Below, in pieces: positions 28,644 through 37,257 of a stretch of DNA of 64,000 bases. Below the pieces are notes generated by a model, which worked only from the letters and a program-made list of their open reading frames with translations, was not told the DNA's origin and made no database searches. The translations under genes were made by a program, and so were the position numbers. The DNA is taken from positions 992,001 to 1,056,000 of the forward strand of contig CBDDCC010000023.1 of assembly GCA_965225935.1 (NCBI GenBank). Direction: 5' to 3'. How positions within the stretch are numbered: position 1 is the first letter of the stretch; every line of letters begins with the position of its first letter. The stretch is from CALJXB01 sp965225935. Lineage in GTDB: Bacteria; Pseudomonadota; Alphaproteobacteria; Kiloniellales; JAKSDN01.

Positions 28644-29918
28644 TCAGTTCAGGGCCCTCTGCCGGAACAGGAACAGGCCCTGCAGGAGGTCGACGGCCCG
28701 TGAAAGCTGGTAGTCCTCCGCTTCGGCCTCGCCGTCCTCGGCTTGGGCCCCGTCGCCGTGCTCGTCCTCGACGCCGTTGTCGAGAGCGCCGCGCAGGTCC
28801 TCCTCGCGGCGCAGAGGCGACGCGTCCACCGGCTCAAGGCGCGCCTGCTCCACCTCGATGTCGGGCTCGATGCCGGTGGCCTGGATCGAGCGGCCTGAGG
28901 GCGTGTAGTAGCGCGAGGTGGTCAGGCGCATGGCGCCGTTCCCCGCCAGCGGGATGATGGTCTGGACCGAGCCCTTGCCGAAGGAGCGGGTGCCCATGAC
29001 GATGGCGCGGCCGTGGTCCTGCAGGGCGCCGGCGACGATCTCCGACGCCGAGGCCGAACCGCCGTTGATCAGCACGATGATCGGCAGCCCGTCAGTGAGG
29101 TCGCCCTCGCGGGCGTTGTAGCGCTGGGCGTCGTCCGGATGGCGGCCGCGGGTGGAGACGATCTCGCCATGGTCGAGGAAGGCGTCGGAGACGGCGATCG
29201 CCTGATCCAGCAGTCCGCCCGGATTGTTGCGCAGGTCGAGGACGAAGCCCTTGAGGGGGATGGATGCCTGATTCGAGAGGCGCTCGATGGCGCGCTCCAC
29301 CCCCGGCGAGGTCTGCTCGTTGAAGGCGGTCACGCGCAGGTAGCCGACGTCCTCCTCCATCCGGCTGCGCACGGACTGCACCGTGATGATGTCCCGCGTG
29401 ATGGTGACGTCGAAGGGCTCGCGGCCCTCGCGGCGGATGGTGATCACCAGGTCGGTGTTGACGGGTCCGCGCATCTTCTCGACCGCCTCGGCGAGCGTCA
29501 GGCCCAGCACCGGGTCGCCGTCCAGGTGGCTGATCAGGTCGCCGGCCTGGACGCCGGCGCGGAAGGCGGGCGTATCGTCGATGGGCGAGACCACCTTGAC
29601 CAGGCCGTTCTCCATGGTGACCTCGATGCCGAGGCCGCCGAACTCGCCCTTGGTCTGGACCCGCATGTCCTGGAAGGACTTGGGATCGAGATAGCTGGAG
29701 TGGGGATCGAGGCTGGTCAGCATGCCGCGGATGGCGGCTTCGATCAGCTCCTGATCCGAAACTTCCTCGACGAAGTCGGCGCGCACGCGCTCGAAGACGT
29801 CGCCGAACAACTTCACCTGGCGATAGGTGTCGGTATCCTTGTCCTGTGTCGAGGCGGCCTGCGGAACCAGGAGAAGGAGGGCGGTGGCGATGACCGCCAG
29901 TCGAGGCAATCTTTGCAT
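28644..29918 (-). CDS. ctpA: S41 family C-terminal processing peptidase
   Basis: A 424-residue exported protease with an N-terminal signal peptide (LAVIATALLLLVPQAAS), a PDZ domain ('GLGIEVTMENGLVKVVSPIDDTPAFRAGVQAGDLISHLDG') and an S41 core with the catalytic Ser in NGGSASASEI and Lys in GTRSFGKGSVQ. The C-terminal ~60 residues are acidic (GVEDEHGDGAQAEDGEAEAED). CtpA enzymes trim periplasmic proteins, including peptidoglycan hydrolases. Its ATG overlaps the envC stop by one base (TAATG), matching the frequent pairing of CtpA with LytM-type factors. Confidence 0.94.
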   Translation of the reverse strand: MQRLPRLAVIATALLLLVPQAASTQDKDTDTYRQVKLFGDVFERVRADFVEEVSDQELIEAAIRGMLTSLDPHSSYLDPKSFQDMRVQTKGEFGGLGIEVTMENGLVKVVSPIDDTPAFRAGVQAGDLISHLDGDPVLGLTLAEAVEKMRGPVNTDLVITIRREGREPFDVTITRDIITVQSVRSRMEEDVGYLRVTAFNEQTSPGVERAIERLSNQASIPLKGFVLDLRNNPGGLLDQAIAVSDAFLDHGEIVSTRGRHPDDAQRYNAREGDLTDGLPIIVLINGGSASASEIVAGALQDHGRAIVMGTRSFGKGSVQTIIPLAGNGAMRLTTSRYYTPSGRSIQATGIEPDIEVEQARLEPVDASPLRREEDLRGALDNGVEDEHGDGAQAEDGEAEAEDYQLSRAVDLLQGLFLFRQRALN

Positions 29919-31330
29919 TAACCTTGCACCTTAGTGTCTGTTGTCGCTAGCCAGGGGAGGGGGTTGACCGGCTGGCCGGAACGCCGGAGCTCCAGATAGA
30001 GTTCCGGTGTTTGCCCGTCTGGGCTACCCATCATGCCAATGGGCTCCCCGGCGAGAATCCATTGACCTACGACTGCGTCGATCCGTTCGAGGCCGGCGAG
30101 GAGCGTATGATATCTCCCGCCATGTTCGATGATCAAGATCTGCCCATAGCCGCGGAACTTGCCGGCGTAGACCACTTGGCCGTCGAACGGCGCGACCACC
30201 TGGGCCTGTGATCGCGTGTTGATCGTGATGCCCTGGGAGGCTGCGTCGGCGCCGCTTGCGCGCTGGCCGTAGGAAAGGACCAAGCGGCCGCGCACCGGCA
30301 TGACCAGGACCTGAATGGGGGCGCTCGGGAAGGGGCGCACGTTGGCGGGGCGCGCAAGCGCCTCGGGCGGCAGCGCGGCAAGCTGTGTCTCGCCGCCTTC
30401 GGCGGCCGGGTCGGCCTGCGCGCTGTCGGCGGGGGGCGCGGCCGGCGCAGACTCGCCGGCCTCGGCCGCCCGAGCGGTGTCCTCCGCCTGAACCGCCTCT
30501 CGCGCTTCGCGGGCCGCCCGCTCGGCATCAAGTCGCGCCTGCCGGGCGGCCAGATCGCGTGCGGCGCGGTCGTCGCGCGCCCGGGATTCCTCGTCGAGGC
30601 GGGTCAGCAGTTCGCGGAGGGTCTGGGCCTCGGCCGCCAGACGCAGGGCGCGTTCCTCGGCGCGGCTGCGCTCCTCCAGGGTCTGTGCGCGGAGGCTCTT
30701 CTTGCGGCCGATCAGCTCGCTCAGGCTCTCGCGTTCCTCGGCGAGCGCCCGCGCCGTCTCGGTCAGGTCGCCGCGCTGCTTGCCGATCTCGGCGCGCAGG
30801 GTAGAGAGCGCCTGCAGGTCCGTGCGCAGCTCGGCCGCCCGGTCCTCGATGGCCGGGATCGCCGCCTTCAAGAGCAGGGCGCTGCGCACCCGCTCGATCG
30901 GCGTCCCGCGGCCGACCAGGACCGCTTCGGTCGGCTGCACGGCGATGCGCTGGAGCGCCGCCAGGGTGTGGTAGAGCTGGCCGTGCTGGGCCTCGAGCTC
31001 CTGCTCCTTGGCGTGGTAGCGCGCCTGCAGGTAGCCGAGGGCTTCCTCGATGCGCGAGACGTGGGACTCCAGATCCTGGGTCTTCTGGGCCGCCTTCACC
31101 GATTCCGTCTGCAGGGTCTCGATCTCCGCCTGCAGGTCGCTGGCCGTGCGCTCCAGGTCCTGGGACTGGGACTGGTTCTCCTCCAGCGCCCGCTCGACCT
31201 CTTCCAGGCGCTCGTCCGGCTGTGCCGCCTGGGCTCCGGCGAGTCCCAAGAGGCCGCACAGCACGGCCGCGCCCAGCGCCAGGGAAAGCTCCTGGCCGCC
31301 GGATCTGCCGTATGCTGCGGGCGCGTTCAC
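29918..31330 (-). CDS. EnvC-type murein hydrolase activator (degenerate LytM domain)
   Basis: A 470-residue exported protein. After a signal-like segment (LALGAAVLCGLLGLAGAQA) come two long coiled-coil blocks (~residues 38-130 and 175-300), an Ala/Pro-rich linker and a C-terminal LytM/M23 domain ('GQVVYAGKFRGYGQILIIEHGGRYHTLLAGL'). The metal ligands of active M23 enzymes are missing: HxxxD is replaced around 'GITINTRS' and HxH reads LYLEL. It therefore probably activates amidases at the septum, as EnvC does, rather than cutting peptidoglycan itself. Start is a GTG, two bases from the end of gpmI. Confidence 0.9.
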   Translation of the reverse strand: MNAPAAYGRSGGQELSLALGAAVLCGLLGLAGAQAAQPDERLEEVERALEENQSQSQDLERTASDLQAEIETLQTESVKAAQKTQDLESHVSRIEEALGYLQARYHAKEQELEAQHGQLYHTLAALQRIAVQPTEAVLVGRGTPIERVRSALLLKAAIPAIEDRAAELRTDLQALSTLRAEIGKQRGDLTETARALAEERESLSELIGRKKSLRAQTLEERSRAEERALRLAAEAQTLRELLTRLDEESRARDDRAARDLAARQARLDAERAAREAREAVQAEDTARAAEAGESAPAAPPADSAQADPAAEGGETQLAALPPEALARPANVRPFPSAPIQVLVMPVRGRLVLSYGQRASGADAASQGITINTRSQAQVVAPFDGQVVYAGKFRGYGQILIIEHGGRYHTLLAGLERIDAVVGQWILAGEPIGMMGSPDGQTPELYLELRRSGQPVNPLPWLATTDTKVQG

Positions 31331-31331
31331 G

Positions 31332-32918
31332 TCATCCGGCCGCCGCCGCGGCGGGCTCCCGTGCTGCGGCCGGCGGCTGGCCCTCGATCAGGCTGCGGCC
31401 GGTCATTTCCGCGGGCTGCTCCAGGCCCATGAGCTGCAGGACGGTGGGCGCCACGTCGGCGAGCCGCCCGTCCTCCAGCCCTTCGGCCCAGGCCGGCGCG
31501 TTCACCAGCAGCGCCGGCACCCGGTTCATGGTGTGGGCGGTGTGGGGCTGGCCGGTCGCCGGATCGTCCATCTGCTCGGCGTTGCCGTGGTCGGCGGTGA
31601 TCAGCAGGCAGCCGCCGGCCGCACGCACGCTCTCGGCGAGACGGCCGAGGCAGTCGTCGACCGCCGCCACGGCCTTCATGGCGGCCTCCAGGTCACCGGT
31701 ATGGCCGACCATGTCGCCGTTGGCATAGTTCACCACGACCAGGTCGAAACGGCCGCTCTCCACGGCCTCGCAAAGGCGATCGGTCACCTCCGGCGCCGAC
31801 ATCTCCGGTTGCAGGTCGTAGGTGGCGACCTTGGGCGAGGGCACCAGGATCCGCTCCTCGCCCTCGAAGGTCTCCTCGCGGCCGCCGTTGAGGAAGAAGG
31901 TGACGTGGGCGTACTTCTCGGTCTCGGCGATGCGGAGCTGCTTCAGGCCCGCCCGGGAGACCACCTCGCCCAGGGTGTCGCGCAGCTCGAGTGGCGGGAA
32001 GAGGCTCGGGATGAGGGCGTCGAGCCGGCTCGAGTAGCTGACCATGCCCAGCACGGCGGCGAACGCCACCGTCTTCGCCCGCGCGAAGTCGTCGAATGCC
32101 GGGTCGAGCAGGGCGTGGAGGATCTGCCGGGCCCGGTCGGCACGGAAGTTCGCCATCAGCAGGCCGTCGCCGTCCTTCATGCCCTGGTAACCGCCGACCA
32201 CCGTCGGCAGCACGAACTCGTCGTCCGTGCCGGCCTCGTAGCTCTGGGAGACCGCCGCAAGTGCGTCCGGCGCGCTCTCGGCGTCGGGGGCCGCGGCGCC
32301 TTCGGTCAGGACCCGGTAGGCCCGCTGGCTGCGCTCCCAGCGGCCGTCCCGGTCCATGGCGTAGTAGCGTCCCGAGACGGTGGCGATCGGCGCGTCGGTC
32401 GCGGCTTGGAAGGTCTCGAGAAAGCCGAGGGCGCTGCGCGGCGGCGTGTCCCGGCCGTCCAGGAAGGCGTGTACCAGGACCGGCACGCCTTCGGCCAGCA
32501 GCGCATTGGCCAGAGCGGCCAGGTGGTTTTGGTGGGAATGCACCCCGCCCGGCGACATCAGGCCCATGATGTGGGCGCGGCCGCCGCTTTCCTTCAGGCG
32601 TTCGGCGAAGTCTTGTAAGGCCGGCTGACGGACGATCTCGCCCTTGGCGACCGCCTCGTCGATGCGCGGCAGGTCCTGCAGCACCACCCGCCCGGCACCC
32701 AGGTTCATGTGGCCGACCTCGGAGTTGCCCATCTGGCCGCTCGGCAGGCCCACCTCCAGCTCCGAGGCGTCGATCAGCGCCTTCGGCCCGGTCCGGGCCA
32801 TGCGGTCCAGATTGGGCGTCGCCGCCATGCAGATGGCGTTGTTCTCGCACGCCTCCCGGTGGCCCCATCCATCGAGGATGGCAAGCACCACGGGGCGCGG
32901 AGGGGCAGTTTCGCTCAT
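31332..32918 (-). CDS. gpmI: 2,3-bisphosphoglycerate-independent phosphoglycerate mutase
   Basis: About 528 residues from the ATG at 32918 (MSETAPPRPVVLAILDGWG); an ATG five codons upstream is less likely. Metal ligands and the catalytic Ser are visible: ILDGWG, 'GNSEVGHMNLGAGRVV' (Ser nucleophile), 'DGRDTPPRSA', and C-terminal 'ADHGNAEQM'. It interconverts 3- and 2-phosphoglycerate with manganese and no cofactor. The C-terminus ends in an Ala-rich tail. It is placed in the train with rsfS-rlmH before envC, as in many alphaproteobacteria. Confidence 0.95.
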   Translation of the reverse strand: MSETAPPRPVVLAILDGWGHREACENNAICMAATPNLDRMARTGPKALIDASELEVGLPSGQMGNSEVGHMNLGAGRVVLQDLPRIDEAVAKGEIVRQPALQDFAERLKESGGRAHIMGLMSPGGVHSHQNHLAALANALLAEGVPVLVHAFLDGRDTPPRSALGFLETFQAATDAPIATVSGRYYAMDRDGRWERSQRAYRVLTEGAAAPDAESAPDALAAVSQSYEAGTDDEFVLPTVVGGYQGMKDGDGLLMANFRADRARQILHALLDPAFDDFARAKTVAFAAVLGMVSYSSRLDALIPSLFPPLELRDTLGEVVSRAGLKQLRIAETEKYAHVTFFLNGGREETFEGEERILVPSPKVATYDLQPEMSAPEVTDRLCEAVESGRFDLVVVNYANGDMVGHTGDLEAAMKAVAAVDDCLGRLAESVRAAGGCLLITADHGNAEQMDDPATGQPHTAHTMNRVPALLVNAPAWAEGLEDGRLADVAPTVLQLMGLEQPAEMTGRSLIEGQPPAAAREPAAAAAG

Positions 32919-32924
32919 CCGGGC

Positions 32925-32953
32925 TCTATACATGGGAATCCCAGCCCGTCCAA
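32925..32953 (-). promoter_or_regulatory. Possible promoter directly before gpmI
   Basis: Read on the minus strand: TTGGAC (32948-32953), 17 bases, TATAGA (32925-32930). Transcription would begin within a few bases of the ATG at 32918, giving a leaderless or nearly leaderless message. The elements match consensus only partly and the gene is also inside an operon-like train, so this is tentative. Confidence 0.25.
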
Positions 32954-33017
32954 AGTGTTTTTGGCACCAGTGGTTATCGGCCCGGAAGAGTTAATGCTGC
33001 GTTAGTGTTGCGGTAAT

Positions 33018-33482
33018 TCATGGCCCGCTCCGGTGGTAGGGATGGCCGTCGAGGATCGATTGGGCCCGGTAGAGCTGCTCGGCCAGCATGACCCGGGCCA
33101 GCATGTGCGGCCAGGTCATGGCCCCCAGGGACAAGGAGCGCTCGGCCCGGGCGAGCACCGCCTCGTCCAGTCCCTCGGCCCCGCCGATGGCGAAGGCCAG
33201 CTCCGCCAGGCCCTCGTCCTGGAAGCGGCCCAGGAGCGCCGCGAAACCGCGGCTGTCCAGGTCCTTGCCGCGCGCGTCGAGCGCCAGCAGCCGGGCGCCG
33301 GCAGGCAGCGCCGCGATCAGCCGCTCCCCCTCCCGCCGCCTCAGCTCGGCCGGGGGCAGCGCCTTGCGTTCCTCGACTTCGTGCAGTTTCAGCGGCCAGC
33401 GCAGCCGCCCGGCATAGTCCTGATAGAGGTCGCGCAGCGGACCGGCCTTCAACCGCCCCACCGCGGCCAGGGTAATGCGCAT
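33018..33482 (-). CDS. rlmH: 23S rRNA (pseudouridine1915-N3)-methyltransferase RlmH
   Basis: A 154-residue SPOUT methyltransferase acting on helix 69 of 23S rRNA in assembled ribosomes. 'MRITLAAVGRLKAGPLRDLYQDYAGRL' opens it, the SAM-binding knot shows 'AFAIGGAEGLDEAVLARAERSLSLGAMTWPHMLARVMLAEQLYRAQSI', and the ending 'GHPYHR' is the usual C-terminus. It follows rsfS in the conserved order rsfS-rlmH. Confidence 0.95.
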   Translation of the reverse strand: MRITLAAVGRLKAGPLRDLYQDYAGRLRWPLKLHEVEERKALPPAELRRREGERLIAALPAGARLLALDARGKDLDSRGFAALLGRFQDEGLAELAFAIGGAEGLDEAVLARAERSLSLGAMTWPHMLARVMLAEQLYRAQSILDGHPYHRSGP

Positions 33483-33585
33483 GACCGCGTGCCAATCCCC
33501 CCGGGGCGTCGCCTGCCCAATGCGATCCTTCGGCGCCGCCGACCGGCGCCGTTTCCGGCCCCCTAGTTTCCCGGCGCGTCCGGAA

Positions 33586-34023
33586 CTATGCCATGGCCGC
33601 CGACCGGCTCGGTTCCGGCAACTCCGCGCCCCACATCTTCTCGAGATTGTAGAAGGCGCGCACCTCGGGACGGAACAGATGGACGATGACGTCGCCGCCG
33701 TCGATCAGCACCCAATCGCAACGGTTCGCGCCCTCCACGGAGACCCTGCCCAGCTCCTTCTTGAGCTTCTCGTGCAGGTGCTCGGCCATGGCGCCGACCT
33801 GGCGCTGCGAGCGCCCGCTGGCGATCACCATGAAGTCCGCGATGTTGGATTTGTTGGTGAGATCGACGACGACGGTGTCTTCGGCCTTGTCGTCCTCGAG
33901 AGAGGCTTGTACGAGCTCGACCAGGTGCTGGCTATATGCCAAGCCCTTGTCGTCCTGACCGGCCCCCGCAGTCAATTCGCTCCGATGGTCCTGGGGCAGC
34001 TGCGCCACGCCGTCAGATACCAC
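33586..34023 (-). CDS. rsfS: Ribosomal silencing factor RsfS
   Basis: A 145-residue RsfS/Iojap protein that binds ribosomal protein L14 and blocks subunit joining in slow growth. The core is 'LVELVQASLEDDKAEDTVVVDLTNKSNIADFMVIASGRSQRQVGAMAEHLHEKLKKEL' followed by 'CDWVLIDGGDVIVHLFRPEVRAFYNLEKMW'. About 30 residues precede the core, longer than usual, so the true start may be a later codon. It lies between nadD and rlmH. Confidence 0.94.
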   Translation of the reverse strand: MVSDGVAQLPQDHRSELTAGAGQDDKGLAYSQHLVELVQASLEDDKAEDTVVVDLTNKSNIADFMVIASGRSQRQVGAMAEHLHEKLKKELGRVSVEGANRCDWVLIDGGDVIVHLFRPEVRAFYNLEKMWGAELPEPSRSAAMA

Positions 34024-34108
34024 CGTTGACGGGGCCTTCGAGTTGTCTGGTATGGCCTATGCTCCTCTGCCGTTTACCCTCCCGGCGCCGACACCCGGTC
34101 CGGGATCC

Positions 34109-34678
34109 CTACTTCGGCCGCCGCGCGGCCCGCAATGCGGTCGATGACTGGGGATTGAGCCGCCCGTGGATGAAGACCCACGCCGGCGGCGGCAACCCAG
34201 CCAGTCCGCCCGCCCGGCTCTCCGGAACGCGGAAACGGGCGAACCGCACGGCGGATTTTGCAGTAGCCGCCCTTAAAGAATAAGAAGGACGCGAAAAAAC
34301 CGCAACTGGGACATTGTTAAGAATCCGTTGCCATCTCTTCCACTTGGGCAGCTGAATCAGGTTGTCCGCGCCCAAAAGCCACACGAATGCAACCTTCGGG
34401 AAGCGCAGCCCAAGCGCCTCGATGGTATCGACGGTAAAGCGCGTGCCGAGCACGGATTCGAGGGCTGAGGCCCGGATTCGGGGGTGCCGGGCGACCGCTC
34501 GGGCCCGGCCCAGGCGCTTCTCCAGGCTCTCCATTCCGCGCGCGGGCTTCAGCGGGTTCTGGGGAGAGACCAGCCACCAGACCTGATGGAGGCCGAGGCG
34601 GGCCAGTGCGCTCTTGCTGATCGCCAGGTGCCCCTCGTGGGCCGGATTGAAGGAGCCGCCCAGCAGGCCTATGCGCAT
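34109..34678 (-). CDS. nadD: Nicotinate-nucleotide adenylyltransferase NadD
   Basis: A 189-residue enzyme of NAD synthesis that adenylates nicotinate mononucleotide. It begins MRIGLLGGSFNPAHEGHLAIS (nucleotidyltransferase HxGH-type motif), then 'TRFTVDTIEAL', 'FVWLLGADNLIQLPKWKRW' and near the end 'SSTALRA', the equivalent of the ISSTxIR motif. The start at 34678 is fixed by the motif; the frame continues hundreds of codons upstream only as an antisense-type shadow over proA. It sits between proA and rsfS. Confidence 0.94.
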   Translation of the reverse strand: MRIGLLGGSFNPAHEGHLAISKSALARLGLHQVWWLVSPQNPLKPARGMESLEKRLGRARAVARHPRIRASALESVLGTRFTVDTIEALGLRFPKVAFVWLLGADNLIQLPKWKRWQRILNNVPVAVFSRPSYSLRAATAKSAVRFARFRVPESRAGGLAGLPPPAWVFIHGRLNPQSSTALRAARRPK

Positions 34679-34782
34679 GCCGGGGCCCGGCAGATGGCCC
34701 TCCAGCGCCCGGCCGAGGGCCGCCGGTGTCGCGGGCCCGCGCGCCCCGCCGGCCCCTTGTTCCGCTCCCTGGCCGCTTGGGC

Positions 34783-36078
34783 TCAGGGCCGGGCCTGCCC
34801 CTGGCCGCGGACCACGTACTTGTAGCTGGTAAGCTGCTCGGCCCCCACCGGCCCGCGGGCGTGCAGCTTGCCGGTGGAGATGCCGATCTCCGCGCCCATG
34901 CCGAACTCGCCGCCGTCGGCGAACTGGGTCGAGGCGTTCAGCATGACGATGCCGGCGTCCACCCGGTCGAGGAAGCGCTCGGCCGTCGCCGAATCCTCGG
35001 TGACGATGGCCTCGGTGTGGTGCGAGCCATGGCGGTTGATGTGGTCGATCGCCGCGTCGACGCCGTCGACCACCTTGATGGCCAGGATCGGCGCCAGGAA
35101 CTCGGTGTCCCAGTCCTCGGGCGTCGCCGGGATGACCCGGGTGTCGAGCGCCTGGACCGCCTCGTCGCCGCGCAGCTCGCAGCCCGCCGCGGCCAGGTCT
35201 TCGATGATGCCGGGAAGCTGGCTCTCCGCCACAGGGCGGTCGACCAGCAGGGTCTCGGTCGCCCCGCAGATGCCGGTGCGGCGCATCTTGGCGTTGACCA
35301 CCAGCTCGCGCGCCATGGCGGGGTCGGCGGCCCGGTCCACGTAGGTGTGGCAGAGGCCCTCCAGATGGGCCAGGACCGGGACCTTGCTCTCCTCCATGAC
35401 CCGCTCGATCAGGCCCCGGCCGCCGCGCGGGACGATGATGTCGACGCTGTCGTTCATGGTCAGCAGCATGCCGACCGCCGCCCGGTCGGTGGTGGGCACC
35501 AGCTGGATCGCGCCCATGGGCAGGCCGGCCTCGGCCAGACCTTGCTGCAGGCAGTCGAGGATGGCGCCCGAGGAATGGAAGCTCTCCGAGCCGCCGCGCA
35601 GAATGGCGGCGTTGCCGGACTTGAGGCAGAGCCCGCCGGCGTCCGCCGTCACGTTGGGGCGGCTCTCGTAGATGATGCCGATCACCCCGAGCGGCACCGC
35701 GACCCGGGCGATGCTGAGGCCGTTGGGCCGGGTCCATTCGGCGAGCGTGCGGCCGATGGGATCGGGAAAGGCGGCAATCTGCTCCAGGCCGTCGGCCATG
35801 GCCGCGACGCGGGCCGGGTTGAGCTCCAGGCGGTCCAGCAGAGCAGGCGTCAGGCCCTTCTCGCGGGCCGCGGCCATGTCGCGCCCGTTGGCCTCCAGGA
35901 TCCGCTCCTCGCCGGCGCGGATGGCGGTAGCGGCGGCCTCCAGCGCGCGCGCCTTGGTCTCGCTGTCGGTCAGCGCCAGTTCCTGGGCCGCGGCGCGCGC
36001 TGCCGCCCCCAATTCCGCCATTTCCGCGGCGAGATCGCTCCTCAGGATCGCCGCGCCGCTTTGCCCCAAACCGCTCAT
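34783..36078 (-). CDS. proA: Glutamate-5-semialdehyde dehydrogenase (gamma-glutamyl phosphate reductase)
   Basis: A 431-residue aldehyde-dehydrogenase-fold enzyme reducing gamma-glutamyl phosphate with NADPH, the second step of proline synthesis. The catalytic Cys is in RRTGICGATETLL; 'PLGVIGIIYESRPNVTADAGGLCLKSGNAAILRGG' is the cofactor region and 'ASTQFADGGEFGMGAEIGISTGKLHARGPVG' the diagnostic C-terminal block. It follows proB by 21 bases. Confidence 0.96.
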   Translation of the reverse strand: MSGLGQSGAAILRSDLAAEMAELGAAARAAAQELALTDSETKARALEAAATAIRAGEERILEANGRDMAAAREKGLTPALLDRLELNPARVAAMADGLEQIAAFPDPIGRTLAEWTRPNGLSIARVAVPLGVIGIIYESRPNVTADAGGLCLKSGNAAILRGGSESFHSSGAILDCLQQGLAEAGLPMGAIQLVPTTDRAAVGMLLTMNDSVDIIVPRGGRGLIERVMEESKVPVLAHLEGLCHTYVDRAADPAMARELVVNAKMRRTGICGATETLLVDRPVAESQLPGIIEDLAAAGCELRGDEAVQALDTRVIPATPEDWDTEFLAPILAIKVVDGVDAAIDHINRHGSHHTEAIVTEDSATAERFLDRVDAGIVMLNASTQFADGGEFGMGAEIGISTGKLHARGPVGAEQLTSYKYVVRGQGQARP

Positions 36079-36099
36079 CTGCTCAAACCGCTCAAGTGC

Positions 36100-37257
36100 T
36101 CAAGTGCCCAAATCGCTCAATTGCTTTCGCCCGCGCGTCAGCACGAGGTCGTCCCTGTGGATAAGTTCCTCCCTTCCACGATACCCGAGAATGGCCTCGA
36201 ATTCACGGCTCTTGTGCCCGAGGAGCCGCCGCGCGTCGGCCGAGGAGTAGGCGATCAGGCCCCGCGCGACCTCGCCGCCCCCGCCGTTGCGCACCAGCAC
36301 CGCGTCGCCGGGTTCGAAGTCGCCCATGACAGAGGTGACCCCCGCTGGCAGCAGGCTCTTGCCCTGCTCCAGGGCGGCCGACGCGCCCGCGTCGATGGTG
36401 ATGGAGCCCATTGGCTTCAGGGAGCCGGCGATCCAGCGCTTGCGGGCGGTGAGCGGCTCGATCTCGGCCCGGAACCAGGTGCTGCGCGCGCCCTCGATGA
36501 CCGCGGCCAGGGGGTGCTCGCGCCGGCCGTCGGCGATCAACATGTTGCAGCCGCCCGAGACCGCGATGCGCGCGGCCTGCAGCTTGGTCACCATGCCGCC
36601 GGAGGAGTAGCCGGGCGGCGCCTCGCCCGCCATGGCCTCGATCTCCGGCGTGATGGCCTCCACCAGGGGCACGAACTCGGCCTCGGGATAGCGGCGCGGG
36701 TCCTGGGTGTAGAGCCCGTCGATGTCCGAAAGGAGGACCAGCAGGTCGGCGTTCATCATGGCCGCGACCCGGGCCGCCAGGCGGTCGTTGTCGCCGACCC
36801 GGATGGTCGAGGTGGCGATGGTGTCGTTCTCGTTGATGACCGGCAGGACGCCCATGCGCAGCAGGGTTCCGAGCGTGCTGCGGGCATTGAGATGCCGGCG
36901 GCGCTCCTCGGTGTCCTCCAGGGTCAGCAGCACCTGGGCCACGGCGATGTCGTGGCGGGCCAGCGTCTCCTGGTAGGCGTGGGCGAGCTGGATCTGGCCG
37001 GTGGCGGCGGCGGCCTGGCTTTCCTCCAGACGCATGGTTCGCCGGTGCAGGCCGAGCTGGTGGCGGCCGAGGGCGATGGAGCCGGAGGAGACCACGACGA
37101 TCTCGGCGCCGCCGGCCCTGAGCCGCGCCATGTCGTCGCCGAGGGCCTCGAGCCAGCCGTGGCGGATCGACCGGCTGGCCTCATCGACCAGCAGGGCGGA
37201 GCCGATCTTGACCACCAGCCGGCGGGCGTCCTCGAGCCTGGAGAGCGAGGCGGTCAT
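36100..37257 (-). CDS. proB: Glutamate 5-kinase with PUA domain
   Basis: A 385-residue kinase that phosphorylates glutamate, the first and feedback-controlled step of proline synthesis. The amino-acid-kinase domain shows 'RRLVVKIGSALLV', 'VVVSSGSIALG' and 'INENDTIATSTIRVGDNDRLAARVAAMMNADLLVLLSDIDGLYTQDPR'. The C-terminal ~100 residues ('GSITIDAGASAALEQGKSLLPAGVTSVMGDFEPGDAVLV') are a PUA domain. Its start overlaps the obgE stop by four bases (ATGA), so the two are coupled. Confidence 0.96.
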   Translation of the reverse strand: MTASLSRLEDARRLVVKIGSALLVDEASRSIRHGWLEALGDDMARLRAGGAEIVVVSSGSIALGRHQLGLHRRTMRLEESQAAAATGQIQLAHAYQETLARHDIAVAQVLLTLEDTEERRRHLNARSTLGTLLRMGVLPVINENDTIATSTIRVGDNDRLAARVAAMMNADLLVLLSDIDGLYTQDPRRYPEAEFVPLVEAITPEIEAMAGEAPPGYSSGGMVTKLQAARIAVSGGCNMLIADGRREHPLAAVIEGARSTWFRAEIEPLTARKRWIAGSLKPMGSITIDAGASAALEQGKSLLPAGVTSVMGDFEPGDAVLVRNGGGGEVARGLIAYSSADARRLLGHKSREFEAILGYRGREELIHRDDLVLTRGRKQLSDLGT

